NCBI GenBank assembly: GCA_023433775.1
Contig: JAEYTY010000081.1
Span: forward strand, 1 to 24,349
Direction of reading: 5' to 3'
DNA length: 24,349 bases
From: Pseudomonadota bacterium
GTDB taxonomy: Bacteria; Pseudomonadota; Alphaproteobacteria; Rhizobiales; Devosiaceae
The position numbers and the translations under genes are program-made. The stretch's first letter is position 1, and each line of letters opens with the position of its first letter. Below, piece after piece: positions 1-7,528 of the stretch. The notes beneath the pieces were generated by a model. The model saw only the letters and a program-made list of their open reading frames with translations. It was not told where the DNA came from and did no database searches.

Positions 1-39
1 GTTTTCGGTAAAGGTGGTCCGGCTTTCCGGTTCGAAAAC
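1..39 (-). terminator. possible hairpin after sdhB
   Basis: The arms GTTTTCG (1-7) and CGAAAAC (33-39) can pair, and an inner CCGG-CTTT-CCGG hairpin lies between them. The hairpin follows the sdhB stop in the direction of transcription. No clear U-run is visible because the window ends here, so the terminator call is weak. Confidence 0.3.
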
Positions 40-61
40 GCGACACCAATAGCGCGGCAGC

Positions 62-844
62 CTAGGCCGCCTTCCGCTCCACCATCATCTTCTTGATTTC
101 GGCGATCGCTTTGGCGGGATTGAGGCCCTTGGGGCAGGTCTTGGAGCAGTTCATGATGGTGTGGCAGCGATAGAGCTTGAAGGGGTCTTCAAGATTATCG
201 AGGCGCTCGGGCTGGGTCTCGTCCCGGCTGTCGATCAGCCAGCGATAGGCCTGCAGCAGTGCTGCGGGCCCGAGATATTTCTCGCCATTCCACCAATAGC
301 TTGGGCAGGAGGTCGAGCAGCAGGCGCAGAGAATGCACTCATAAAGCCCGTCCAGCTTGGCGCGGTTTTCGACCGACTGCGTCCATTCCTTTTCCGGCGT
401 GGGCGAGGTGGTCTTCAGCCATGGCTCGATGGCGCGGTGCTGCGCATAGAAATTGGTGAGGTCGGGGACGAGGTCCTTGACCACCGGCATATGGGGCAGG
501 GGGTAGATCTTGATGGGGCCCGACGAGTCATCCATGCCCTTGGTGCAGGCGAGCGTATTGAGCCCGTTGATATTCATCGAGCACGAGCCGCAAATGCCTT
601 CGCGGCAGGAGCGGCGCAGTGTCAGGGTCGGGTCGGTGTTGTTCTTGATATAGAGCAGCGCGTCGAGGATCATCGGGCCGCAATTGTCGAGATCGACAAA
701 ATAGGTGTCGATGCGCGGATTGCCCGTGCTGTCGGGGTCATAGCGATAGATGTGGAACTCGCGCAGGCGCGTCGCGCCTTCGGGCTTGGGCCAGGTCTTG
801 CCCTTTTGCGGCTGGTCGGCCTTGCGCAAAGTCAGTTCGGCCAT
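62..844 (-). CDS. sdhB: succinate dehydrogenase iron-sulfur subunit
   Basis: SdhB (260 aa) carries electrons from the flavin in SdhA through three Fe-S clusters to ubiquinone in membrane complex II (TCA cycle and respiration). Visible ligands are Cys80, 85, 88 and 100 in CREGICGSC...C, the [2Fe-2S] ferredoxin-like domain. CILCACCSTSC (Cys170-180) and CHTIMNCSKTC (Cys227-237) supply the other two clusters. Length is normal for alphaproteobacteria. The start MAELTLRK was chosen over an in-frame start 7 codons upstream because AAGGAAGAG lies about 8 nt before this ATG. It is the last gene of the sdhC-sdhD-sdhA-X-sdhB run. The small secreted gene X between sdhA and sdhB is the odd part. Identity is secure. 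Confidence 0.97.
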   Translation of the reverse strand: MAELTLRKADQPQKGKTWPKPEGATRLREFHIYRYDPDSTGNPRIDTYFVDLDNCGPMILDALLYIKNNTDPTLTLRRSCREGICGSCSMNINGLNTLACTKGMDDSSGPIKIYPLPHMPVVKDLVPDLTNFYAQHRAIEPWLKTTSPTPEKEWTQSVENRAKLDGLYECILCACCSTSCPSYWWNGEKYLGPAALLQAYRWLIDSRDETQPERLDNLEDPFKLYRCHTIMNCSKTCPKGLNPAKAIAEIKKMMVERKAA

Positions 845-901
845 TTTATCGCTCTTCCTTCTCAACGAAGCCGGGGCCGGCTCAGGAAATCTGGTCTTGC
901 T

Positions 902-919
902 GCCGGCCTTGCGGCCGGC
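902..919 (-). other. intra-operon hairpin before sdhB
   Basis: The perfect 7-bp arms GCCGGCC (902-908) and GGCCGGC (913-919) enclose a TTGC loop. The hairpin sits in the short gap between the small secreted gene and sdhB. No U-run follows on the minus strand, so it is more likely an mRNA-processing or stability hairpin than a terminator. That role is inference. Confidence 0.4.
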
Positions 920-925
920 GCGTCA

Positions 926-1216
926 TCAATAGTTCGGCTTACAAATCTGGTTCGATTTGGCCACATAGGCATTATAGACATCGCCTTCGCCCGCCTTGGT
1001 CGAGCCGCCCTTCATCCCGGCGATCACGATATCCATGAAGCGGGAATCGATCAGCGTCATGGCCGCGTCGGCCTTGCAGGAGCAGAGCTCGGTGTTCTGC
1101 GAAATGCCAACGCAGACCTTGTAGAATTCATCCTTCTGCGCGGCGGTCGGCGGCGCGGCCATTGCCGCTGCGCTGGTCGCGGTTACGAGGGCGATTGCCA
1201 GAAGATATTTCCGCAT
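926..1216 (-). CDS. small secreted four-cysteine protein in the sdh operon
   Basis: Unrecognised 96-residue protein. It starts MRKYLLAIALVTATSAAAMA, a typical Sec signal peptide with likely cleavage after AMA, leaving about 75 residues in the periplasm. The mature part has four cysteines (VCVG, LCSC, QICK near the C terminus), which could form two disulfides or bind a metal. No known domain is evident. The start is supported by GGGAG 7 nt upstream; the reading frame stays open further upstream, but those codons lack protein character. It lies between sdhA and sdhB on the same strand and is probably co-transcribed. A role in complex II assembly is only a guess from position. Confidence is good that it is a gene and low for any function. 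Confidence 0.8.
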   Translation of the reverse strand: MRKYLLAIALVTATSAAAMAAPPTAAQKDEFYKVCVGISQNTELCSCKADAAMTLIDSRFMDIVIAGMKGGSTKAGEGDVYNAYVAKSNQICKPNY

Positions 1217-1344
1217 TGTCAGCTCCCACATCCGGGGCGGCGTCATCGCGCGCGCCCGTTTCCACTTTGTCCGGCTCAGCGCCCGGAGCGCAGGGCGCCG
1301 GGCGGAAATTGTCGTAGCTGCGTTCGTCGCAGAGATGGCACAAA

Positions 1345-3156
1345 TCAGTACACGCGCGCCTTGGGGGCGATCTTCTTGAGATCGATGCCGCCGGCGCTTT
1401 CCGGCGTCAGCGGCTCGGTGATCACCGGCCGATAGCTCAGTGCCACGGCGCCGGTATCGACATTGACCTTGGCCAGCGTGTGCTTGCGCCATTCGCTATC
1501 GTCGCGGCTCGGGAAATCCTCATGCGCATGGGCGCCGCGGCTTTCGTGGCGCGCCTCGGCGCTCACCACGGTGGCGATGGCGCAGGTCATGAGGTTTTCG
1601 AGTTCGAGCGTTTCGACGAGGTCCGAATTCCAGATCAGCGAGCGGTCGGTGACCTTCACATCGGGCAGGCGCTTGTAGATTTCGCTCATCGCCTTGACGC
1701 CATTCTTGAGCGAGGCATCGGTGCGGAACACGGCGGCGTCGGCCTGCATGGTCTGCTGCATGGCGTCGCGCAGTTTTGCCGTCGGCTGGCTGCCATTGGC
1801 ATTGCGCAAGCGGTCGAAGCGGGCAAGGATCTTGTCGTCCTGGGCCTTGTTGATGCCGGGCACCGGGGTCGACTTGTCCATCACCTTGCCGGCGCGCAGC
1901 GCAGCGGCACGGCCAAAGACCACGAGGTCAGTCAGCGAGTTCGAGCCCAGCCGATTGGCGCCATGCACCGAGGCGCAGGCCGCTTCGCCCACGGCCATCA
2001 GGCCGGGCACGATGCGGTTCGGGTTTTCCGGCGTCGGGTTCAGCACTTCGCCATGATAATTGGCCGGGATGCCGCCCATATTATAGTGCACGGTCGGCAG
2101 CACCGGGATCGGCTCGCGGGTGAGGTCCACGCCGGCAAAGATCTTCGCCGATTCCGTGATGCCCGGCAGGCGCTCATGGAGCACCTTGGGGTCGAGGTGA
2201 TCGAGGTGCAAATAGATGTGGTCTTTCTTCGGACCCACGCCGCGGCCTTCGCGGATTTCGAGCGTCATGCAGCGGCTCACCACGTCGCGTGAGGCAAGGT
2301 CTTTCGCATTGGGCGCATAGCGCTCCATGAAGCGCTCGCCTTCCGAATTGGTGAGGTAACCGCCTTCGCCACGCGCGCCTTCGGTGATCAACACGCCGGC
2401 GCCATAAATGCCGGTGGGGTGGAACTGCACGAATTCCATATCCTGCAGCGGCAGGCCGGCGCGGGCCACCATGCCATTGCCGTCGCCGGTACAGGTATGG
2501 GCTGAAGTTGCCGAGAAATAGGAGCGGCCATAGCCGCCGGTCGCCAGCACGACCATCTTGGCGCGGAAGCGATGCAGCGTGCCGTCATCAAGCTTCCAGG
2601 CAATGATGCCCTGACATTCGCCATTCTCGCCCATGATCAGGTCGAGCGCGAAATATTCGATATAGAATTGCGCATTGTGGCGCAGGCTCTGGCCATAGAG
2701 CGTGTGCAGAATGGCGTGGCCTGTGCGGTCGGCGGCGGCGCAGGTGCGCTGCACCGGCGGGCCATCGCCGAATTCGGTCATATGGCCGCCAAAGGGCCGC
2801 TGGTAAATCTTGCCGTCCTGCGTGCGGCTGAACGGCACGCCATAATGCTCTAGCTCATAGATGGCCGCCGGCGCTTCGCGCGCCAGATATTCCATGGCGT
2901 CATTGTCGCCCAGCCAGTCCGACCCCTTGACGGTGTCATACATGTGCCATTGCCAGCTGTCCGGCCCCATATTCTGGAGCGAAGCAGCAATGCCGCCCTG
3001 CGCTGCCACAGTGTGCGAGCGCGTGGGGAAAACCTTGGTGATGCAGGCGGTATTAAAACCCTGCTCGGCCATGCCCAGCGTAGCGCGCAGGCCGGCGCCG
3101 CCGGCGCCCACCACCACAACGTCGAATTCGTGATCGATCAGTTCGTAAGCAGTCAT
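1345..3156 (-). CDS. sdhA: succinate dehydrogenase flavoprotein subunit
   Basis: SdhA (603 aa) oxidises succinate to fumarate using covalently bound FAD and passes electrons to SdhB on the cytoplasmic face of complex II. The N-terminal dinucleotide-binding motif GAGGAG is at residues 17-22. SHTVAAQGG contains the flavinylated histidine (about His48). The substrate-site region HPTGIYGAGVLITEGARGEGG-like segment is intact near residue 245. Full length matches the family. Start MTAYELIDHEF follows GGGG about 10 nt upstream, 4 nt after the sdhD stop; a longer in-frame start would lie inside sdhD. The tight spacing suggests translational coupling. Confidence 0.98.
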   Translation of the reverse strand: MTAYELIDHEFDVVVVGAGGAGLRATLGMAEQGFNTACITKVFPTRSHTVAAQGGIAASLQNMGPDSWQWHMYDTVKGSDWLGDNDAMEYLAREAPAAIYELEHYGVPFSRTQDGKIYQRPFGGHMTEFGDGPPVQRTCAAADRTGHAILHTLYGQSLRHNAQFYIEYFALDLIMGENGECQGIIAWKLDDGTLHRFRAKMVVLATGGYGRSYFSATSAHTCTGDGNGMVARAGLPLQDMEFVQFHPTGIYGAGVLITEGARGEGGYLTNSEGERFMERYAPNAKDLASRDVVSRCMTLEIREGRGVGPKKDHIYLHLDHLDPKVLHERLPGITESAKIFAGVDLTREPIPVLPTVHYNMGGIPANYHGEVLNPTPENPNRIVPGLMAVGEAACASVHGANRLGSNSLTDLVVFGRAAALRAGKVMDKSTPVPGINKAQDDKILARFDRLRNANGSQPTAKLRDAMQQTMQADAAVFRTDASLKNGVKAMSEIYKRLPDVKVTDRSLIWNSDLVETLELENLMTCAIATVVSAEARHESRGAHAHEDFPSRDDSEWRKHTLAKVNVDTGAVALSYRPVITEPLTPESAGGIDLKKIAPKARVY

Positions 3157-3160
3157 TCGA

Positions 3161-3553
3161 TCAACCCCAGAAGACGATTTTGAGCACAGCGCCGATGCCG
3201 GCGAGCGCAATGGCAAGGCAGAAAAGCGTGTTGAGCAGCATCAGGAGGCTATAGAGACGCCCGTGGACATAGTCCTCCAGCGTGTCGCGCATTCCGTTGC
3301 GCATATGCACGGTGACAATGCCGATCAGCACGGCGAGCGGCAGGCCGATCCAGATCGTGCCGATGGTGGCGACCATGTCGGCGCGATCCTGCCCGGCAAG
3401 GTTGACGACGATGTAGAGCAGCAGCGCGAGGAAGGCGATGTTGATGCCGCCTGTTATGCGCTGCGTCTTGAAATGGCGCGTCGAGGCTTTCGCGTCGCCA
3501 TAATGGCTCTTGGGGTCGGCGATGATATTGGTTGTGATCACTTGCTCGCGCAT
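3161..3553 (-). CDS. sdhD: succinate dehydrogenase membrane anchor subunit
   Basis: SdhD (130 aa) is the second hydrophobic anchor of complex II. With SdhC it holds heme b and forms the quinone site. Three membrane segments can be seen: about residues 37-54, 64-83 and 100-125. HMRNGMRDTLEDYVH, between the second and third, contains the conserved His/Asp/Tyr residues of alphaproteobacterial SdhD, including the likely heme-ligand histidine. The start MREQVITTNI is one nucleotide past the sdhC stop, so the genes are almost certainly coupled. An in-frame start 16 codons upstream would overlap sdhC and was rejected. Confidence 0.93.
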   Translation of the reverse strand: MREQVITTNIIADPKSHYGDAKASTRHFKTQRITGGINIAFLALLLYIVVNLAGQDRADMVATIGTIWIGLPLAVLIGIVTVHMRNGMRDTLEDYVHGRLYSLLMLLNTLFCLAIALAGIGAVLKIVFWG

Positions 3554-3554
3554 A

Positions 3555-3941
3555 TCAGGCAGCCCACACAAAAACGGTCCAGATGACGAGGGTGATGACA
3601 ATCGAGCCGGCCAGGGTGGCCCAGGCCAGTGCCTCGCGCTGTCCCGGCTCCATCATCACCGGCACATCCCAGATGAAGTGGCGGATGCCGCCCAGCATGT
3701 GGTGGGTGAGGCTCCAGGTGAAGCCGAACAGCACCAATTGGCCGAACCAGCTGGCATAGATCTCGTTGACCATGTTCAGCTCAGGCTGTCCGATGGCGGC
3801 GGCCAAGAGCCAGATGACCAGCAGCACCATGCCAGCATAATTGGCGATGCCGGTCATGCGATGCAGGATCGACATGGCCATGGTGATGGTCCACCGATAG
3901 ACCTGAAGGTGGGGCGATGTGGGGCGGGCTCTGACAGACAT
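3555..3941 (-). CDS. sdhC: succinate dehydrogenase cytochrome b556 subunit
   Basis: SdhC (128 aa) is the cytochrome b subunit of complex II. It shows the family signature RPTSPHLQVYR near the N terminus, followed by SILHRMTG (S-x2-H-R-x-T, quinone-site region). HHMLGGIRHFIWD carries the heme b histidine ligand. Three membrane segments fit the family. The start MSVRARPTSPH was chosen because the conserved RP motif follows directly; no strong Shine-Dalgarno is visible. As first gene of the operon, its promoter should lie in 3942-4187, the gap shared with divergent nudK. I see no convincing -35/-10 pair there. Confidence 0.95.
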   Translation of the reverse strand: MSVRARPTSPHLQVYRWTITMAMSILHRMTGIANYAGMVLLVIWLLAAAIGQPELNMVNEIYASWFGQLVLFGFTWSLTHHMLGGIRHFIWDVPVMMEPGQREALAWATLAGSIVITLVIWTVFVWAA

Positions 3942-4187
3942 GGGCGATTCCGGCCTTTTCGGACGCGGCTCAACCCCGCGTCCAGTTTGGAATGGTTCGA
4001 GTTTTCTAGCCGTCATTGGTTACCAAATCCAAGCCCCAAATCAGCTTTGACGTTAGACATTCGGCGCATTCCGCACTTTGTTCGTATAGCGCACAGGCTG
4101 TTCGAGGGGCGGATATTGCCATGGTGCGGGCCTTTCCCGCGCCTTGTGCTTGGGCTATTGCCGAGGCCGAAACAGGAGCGCGCCGGC

Positions 4188-4763
4188 ATGAATGAGCGGA
4201 TCAAGATTGTCTCGGTCGAGACGCTGGCCAAAAACTGGGGCACGCTCACCCGCGCCACGATTGACTATCAGCGCGCCGACGGCAGCTGGCAGCGCCTTGC
4301 CCGCGAAAATTATGACCATGGCAATGCTGCGGCCATGCTGCTGCACAATCCGGCGCGCGACACAGTCCTCTTGGTGCGCCAGTTCCGCTATCCGCCGACG
4401 CGCAACGGCGATCCGGGCTTCATGCTCGAAACCTGCGCCGGTCTCATCGATGACGGCGAAAGCGCTGCCGCCGCCATTGCCCGCGAGGCGCTGGAAGAAA
4501 CCGGCCACGCACCGCGCCATGTGCGCCATGTCTGCGATACCTATCTCAGCCCGGGCTCGGTGCAGGAAAAGGTCAGCCTCTTCATCGGCGAATATGACGA
4601 GACAACGCTGTCGGGCGAAGGCGGCGGGCTGGCAGCGGAGGGCGAAGAGATCGAGCTTGTCGAACTGCCGCTTTCCGAAGCGCTGGCCATGATTGCCGAT
4701 GGCCGCATTGTTGATGGCAAGACCATCATCCTGCTGCAGCATCTGGCAATGATGCGTGGCTGA
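4188..4763 (+). CDS. nudK: NUDIX hydrolase, GDP-mannose pyrophosphatase (NudK) type
   Basis: A 191-residue cytoplasmic NUDIX pyrophosphatase that hydrolyses nucleoside diphosphate sugars. The Nudix box G-x5-E-x7-RE-x-LEE-x-G runs from Gly85 to about His107 (REALEETGH), with all metal-binding glutamates present. The surroundings resemble E. coli NudK as I remember it: ENYDHGNAAAMLL, VRQFRYP, ETCAGLIDDGE, YLSPGSVQEK and DGKTIILLQHL. GDP-mannose is therefore the best substrate guess; ADP-ribose is the main alternative. AGGAG lies 9 nt before the ATG. It is divergent from sdhC with about 250 bp between, and a palindromic repeat follows its stop. Confidence 0.85.
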   Translation: MNERIKIVSVETLAKNWGTLTRATIDYQRADGSWQRLARENYDHGNAAAMLLHNPARDTVLLVRQFRYPPTRNGDPGFMLETCAGLIDDGESAAAAIAREALEETGHAPRHVRHVCDTYLSPGSVQEKVSLFIGEYDETTLSGEGGGLAAEGEEIELVELPLSEALAMIADGRIVDGKTIILLQHLAMMRG

Positions 4764-4773
4764 GAACCAATGG

Positions 4774-4917
4774 CCTTCGCCTCCCTCCCCCTTGAGGGGA
4801 GGGTAGCGACGCTGGGCCCGTAAGGGCCGTAGCAGAGCTGGGGGGGGGGTGGTTTGGTGGTCAAACTGATGGACCCCCACCCTCAATCCCTCCCCTCAAG
4901 GGGGAGGGAGGCAAAGG
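4774..4917. repeat. intergenic palindromic repeat with 30-bp arms
   Basis: The arms 4774-4803 and 4888-4917 are inverted copies with a perfect 23-bp core (4781-4803 against 4888-4910) and one mismatch in the outer 7 bp. Each arm is itself a near-palindrome (CCCTCCCCCTTGAGGGGAGGG core). The spacer contains GGGCCCGTAAGGGCC and a run of G. It fills the gap between the convergent ends of nudK and the DUF1737 gene, so it may also act as a transcription stop. The composition resembles the larger repeat at 10931-11162. It looks like a REP-type dispersed element. Confidence 0.8.
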
Positions 4918-4937
4918 AGCTGCAACTCCAGAGCAAA

Positions 4938-5144
4938 CTAAAAGTCGATCAATTTCTTGTCCGGATCATAGGGCTGGTCTTTCGCCACCCGCGTCACGGC
5001 CTGGCCGCAGCGCATCTTCTTGCTCACGGCGTCATAGGCATAGCTGGGCGAACCATGCAGTTCCCAGCCCTCGGACAGCGCCTTGGTGACCTTGTGGCAG
5101 AAGCTGGAATCGTCCTCGCCGGACAGAAACCGGTAGATGATCAT
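4938..5144 (-). CDS. DUF1737 domain small protein
   Basis: A 68-residue cytoplasmic protein. YRFLSGEDDSSFCHKVTKAL, SEGWELHGSP and the later GQAVTRV match what I know of the DUF1737 fold, short proteins of unknown function. The start MIIYRFLSG follows AAGGGG about 7 nt upstream; a longer in-frame start adds residues without domain character and would crowd the divergent gene. Its start lies 73 bp from the divergent carbonic anhydrase start, so the two may share a control region. No function can be given. Confidence 0.8.
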   Translation of the reverse strand: MIIYRFLSGEDDSSFCHKVTKALSEGWELHGSPSYAYDAVSKKMRCGQAVTRVAKDQPYDPDKKLIDF

Positions 5145-5217
5145 GCATATCCCCTTTGCATCGCCGCTTGCTGCGTCGCGATTGATCTTGTCGCTTCTTA
5201 GCGGTAATTGGGGGCTC

Positions 5218-5856
5218 ATGCACAGTTTTCCTCAGCACCTGCTCGACGGACACGCGAATTTCATGGCCGGGCGTTATGCCCGCGAGAAAGAACGCATCCG
5301 CGATTTGGCCAGCGCCGGCCAGAAGCCCACGACCCTCATGATCGCCTGCTGCGACAGCCGCGCGGCGCCCGAAATGATTTTCGATGCCGGGCCAGGCGAA
5401 ATGTTCGTGCTGCGCAATGTGGCCAATCTGGTGCCACCCTATGAGCCCGATGGCGGCCAGCATGGCACCTCGGCTGCCATTGAATTCGCGGTCAAGGCGC
5501 TCGAAATCGCCAATATCGTCATCATGGGCCATGGGCGCTGTGGCGGCATTCATGCCGCGCTCAATCCGCACAAGACGCCCCTTGATGATGGCGATTTCAT
5601 CGGCAAGTGGCTCAACATGCTGGGCAAGCTGCCTGATCAGGTGGCACAGAACAGCCTGATGACGCCGGGCGAAAAGCAGACGACCATGGAGCGCATCTCG
5701 ATCCGCAATTCCATCGGCAATCTGCGCAGCTTCCCCTATGTGGCTGCGCTCGAGGCCGAAGGCCGGCTGGCCGTGCATGGCGCCTGGTTCGATATTTCGA
5801 CCGGCGAGCTCTGGATCATGGATCAGAGCGGCGATTTCATTCGCCCCGAAATCTGA
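5218..5856 (+). CDS. beta-class carbonic anhydrase
   Basis: A 212-residue zinc enzyme interconverting CO2 and bicarbonate. The beta-class metal site is complete: C-x-D-S-R at residues 44-48 (Cys44 zinc ligand, Asp46/Arg48 dyad) and H-x2-C at His105-Cys108 in MGHGRCGG. NVANLVPPYEPDG and GTSAAIEFAV are further family landmarks. The start MHSFPQHLLDGH was chosen because beta enzymes of this length start near this point; an upstream in-frame start would run into the divergent DUF1737 gene. GGGGG about 4 nt upstream is a poor Shine-Dalgarno. The likely role is supplying bicarbonate for carboxylases. Confidence 0.96.
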   Translation: MHSFPQHLLDGHANFMAGRYAREKERIRDLASAGQKPTTLMIACCDSRAAPEMIFDAGPGEMFVLRNVANLVPPYEPDGGQHGTSAAIEFAVKALEIANIVIMGHGRCGGIHAALNPHKTPLDDGDFIGKWLNMLGKLPDQVAQNSLMTPGEKQTTMERISIRNSIGNLRSFPYVAALEAEGRLAVHGAWFDISTGELWIMDQSGDFIRPEI

Positions 5857-6229
5857 CGACCGCCTACTGGCGCAGACTTTCCAAATAGTGATGGCGACCC
5901 GCTCGCCATCATGCGCTGTCTATTGCGCTGCGCCCTCAATTGCCATGGTTTGGCCGGAAAACTGTACGCGCCCTGCTGCAATCGTGAGCGGTCGTGGCGG
6001 CTTCTCTATTTCATTTCCGAAATATTCAGGCTGACATCTGCTTGTGCGGCTCCTGTTTCCGGGACTCTGCATTGCCCAGAAATCGCCGCGAGAATTGTCC
6101 GGTCACGACATAGTGAGGGCCATTGCTGGTCACATTGGGCGGTCAGTTTCTGTCTCGCAGGCCGCCGGAGAGCGCCCTGCCAGTTTCGGGATTACCCGAG
6201 GCTGCTTTTCCCCAACATGGAGCAATCCC
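5857..6229. other. 373-bp intergenic region
   Basis: Apart from the hairpin at 5889-5911 I see no gene here. Open frames in this stretch have no protein character and lack ribosome sites. It should contain the promoter of the EF-hand gene, but no convincing -35/-10 pair is visible. Confidence 0.5.
5889..5911 (+). terminator. candidate terminator hairpin after carbonic anhydrase
   Basis: Perfect 9-bp arms TGATGGCGA and TCGCCATCA enclose a 5-nt loop, 32 nt after the stop codon. No T-run follows, so factor-independent termination is uncertain. Confidence 0.45.
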
Positions 6230-6478
6230 ATGAAGAAGATCGTTCTCGCATCGCTGTTCGCCTTTGGTCTTTCCGGTGCCGCCATGGCACAGGCCGCTAC
6301 CGATTTCGCATCGGTTGATACCGATATGAGCGGTGGTGTGTCGCTGGCTGAGGCGCAGGTTGCCTGGCCCGATCTGACCCCAGAGGCATTTGCTGCCGCC
6401 GATGTGGACGCCAATGGCGAACTCTCGGCTGAAGAATATCAGGCTCTGCTCGACGCATCCGCTGCGCCGGCCAGCTAA
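6230..6478 (+). CDS. periplasmic EF-hand calcium-binding protein
   Basis: An 82-residue protein with a Sec signal peptide (MKKIVLASLFAFGLSGAAMA, cleavage likely after AMA or AQA). Two canonical 12-residue EF-hand loops follow. Loop 1 runs D30-T-D-M-S-G-G-V-S-L-A-E41 and loop 2 D58-V-D-A-N-G-E-L-S-A-E-E69, with acidic or Ser/Asn ligands at the expected positions 1, 3, 5 and 12. It should bind Ca2+ in the periplasm as a paired EF-hand; its partner is unknown. GGAG lies about 7 nt before the ATG. It stands alone, ended by a strong hairpin shared with the convergent transporter gene. Confidence 0.87.
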   Translation: MKKIVLASLFAFGLSGAAMAQAATDFASVDTDMSGGVSLAEAQVAWPDLTPEAFAAADVDANGELSAEEYQALLDASAAPAS

Positions 6479-6503
6479 GCTTGCCTGCCGCAAGGCAGAA
6501 CCA

Positions 6504-6534
6504 GCAGCCACCCCGAACCTCCCGGGGTGGCTGC
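6504..6534. terminator. bidirectional terminator hairpin
   Basis: The 12-bp perfect arms GCAGCCACCCCG and CGGGGTGGCTGC enclose a 7-nt loop. It lies between the convergent EF-hand and EamA genes, the expected place for a shared stop. No long T-run is visible on either side. Confidence 0.65.
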
Positions 6535-6541
6535 GGGCGTT

Positions 6542-7420
6542 TCAGGCCGGACGTATGGTTGGCTCGCTGCGGGTTTTCCGCAGGGTCACGATCAGCCCGG
6601 CAATGACCAGCAGCGCGCCGACAATTTCGATGCCGGTGATCACCTCGCCCAGCACCAGATAGCTCGAGGCAATGCCGGTGATCGGCACCAGCAGGGTAAA
6701 GGGCGCCACGATGGACGCCTTATGCTGCCCCAGCAGCCAGTTCCAGATTGCGCCGCTGAACAGGGTTGCCGGATAGGCAAGGAAAGCGACAAGCCCCGCC
6801 GCCTGCCAGGTGAAATTGGCAAATGTCGCCGAAATCAGCGGCCAGCCTTCGGTAGTGAGGGACAGCACGAAAAGCGACAGCGAGGCCACCAGCGAACCCC
6901 AGACGGTAAAGGCGATGGCGCTGATACGGCCCGCCTTGCGCGTCAGCACATTGGCAATGCCCCAGCTCAGCGCCGCCATGAGCGTCAGCCCCAGCGGCAG
7001 CAGCCCCGCGCCCTCGAACCGCTCAAAGGCAATGACGCCGATGCCGGCAAAGGCCACGCCTGCGCCGATGATCTGGAAGCGGCTCGGCCGCTCGCCCAGC
7101 AGCATGAAAGCCAGCGCCATGGTGAAAAAGGCCTGGGTCTGCAGCACGATGGAGCTCAGCCCCGCACTCATGCCCCAGGCGATGGAGAGATTGAGAAAGG
7201 CATAAAGGCCAAAGCCGAAGGTGAGGCCGAAGCAGATCACCAGCCAGGCCGGCGCTTTGGGCGGACGGATGAAGAGAATGGCCGGAATAGCGGCCGCCGC
7301 AAAGCGCAGCGCCGCCGCCAGCAGCGGTGGCAGCGCCTCGACGCTGAGCTTGATGACGACGAAATTAAAGCCCCAGATCGAAACGACCAGCAGGGCGAGG
7401 AGTACATGGCGAATGGGCAT
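6542..7420 (-). CDS. EamA/DMT-family transporter
   Basis: A 292-residue inner-membrane protein of the drug/metabolite transporter superfamily. It has about ten hydrophobic segments in two EamA repeats (about residues 5-135 and 145-285). Landmarks are the opening VSIWGFNFVVIK, the end of repeat 1 with LLGERPSRFQIIGAGVAFAG, and the matching VLGEVITGIEIVGALLVIAG in repeat 2. The character is closest to the E. coli EamA amino-acid metabolite exporter group, but the substrate cannot be read from sequence. The start MPIRHVLLALLV has only a weak ribosome site. It lies downstream of asd on the same strand, separated by a hairpin, so it may be transcribed separately. Confidence 0.92.
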   Translation of the reverse strand: MPIRHVLLALLVVSIWGFNFVVIKLSVEALPPLLAAALRFAAAAIPAILFIRPPKAPAWLVICFGLTFGFGLYAFLNLSIAWGMSAGLSSIVLQTQAFFTMALAFMLLGERPSRFQIIGAGVAFAGIGVIAFERFEGAGLLPLGLTLMAALSWGIANVLTRKAGRISAIAFTVWGSLVASLSLFVLSLTTEGWPLISATFANFTWQAAGLVAFLAYPATLFSGAIWNWLLGQHKASIVAPFTLLVPITGIASSYLVLGEVITGIEIVGALLVIAGLIVTLRKTRSEPTIRPA

Positions 7421-7491
7421 GACTGGGAGACATCCGGTTACGAGCGCTGCCGCGGCCCTTCACGCTCCCCTTCGCGAAAGACGGCATGGCA

Positions 7492-7519
7492 GCGGGCAAA
7501 GGTCGAAACCTTCGCCCGC
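7492..7519 (-). terminator. hairpin with UUCG tetraloop after asd
   Basis: Arms 7492-7503 and 7508-7519 pair over 12 positions on the minus-strand RNA. GCGGGC is followed by one G-U wobble and AAGGU, capped by a UUCG loop. The stem is stable and begins 9 nt past the asd stop. It lacks a U-run, so it could instead be a stability or attenuation element before the transporter gene. Confidence 0.5.
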
Positions 7520-7528
7520 CGCAAGAAA

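Noticed and set aside
1128..1343. minus-strand frame starting with a CHLC motif between sdhA and the small secreted gene
   Set aside because: It needs a TTG start with no ribosome site and runs in another frame into the signal peptide of the next gene. GC3 is fairly high but the evidence is too thin.
161..1435. 424-residue plus-strand open frame over sdhB and the small secreted gene
   Set aside because: It is antisense to sdhB, whose Fe-S motifs are certain. Composition is the Ala/Gly/Ile-rich pattern of high-GC shadow frames and there is no ribosome site.
4021..4120. possible promoter with TTGACG or TATAGC boxes between sdhC and nudK
   Set aside because: The boxes do not pair at 16-18 bp spacing with a second acceptable hexamer.
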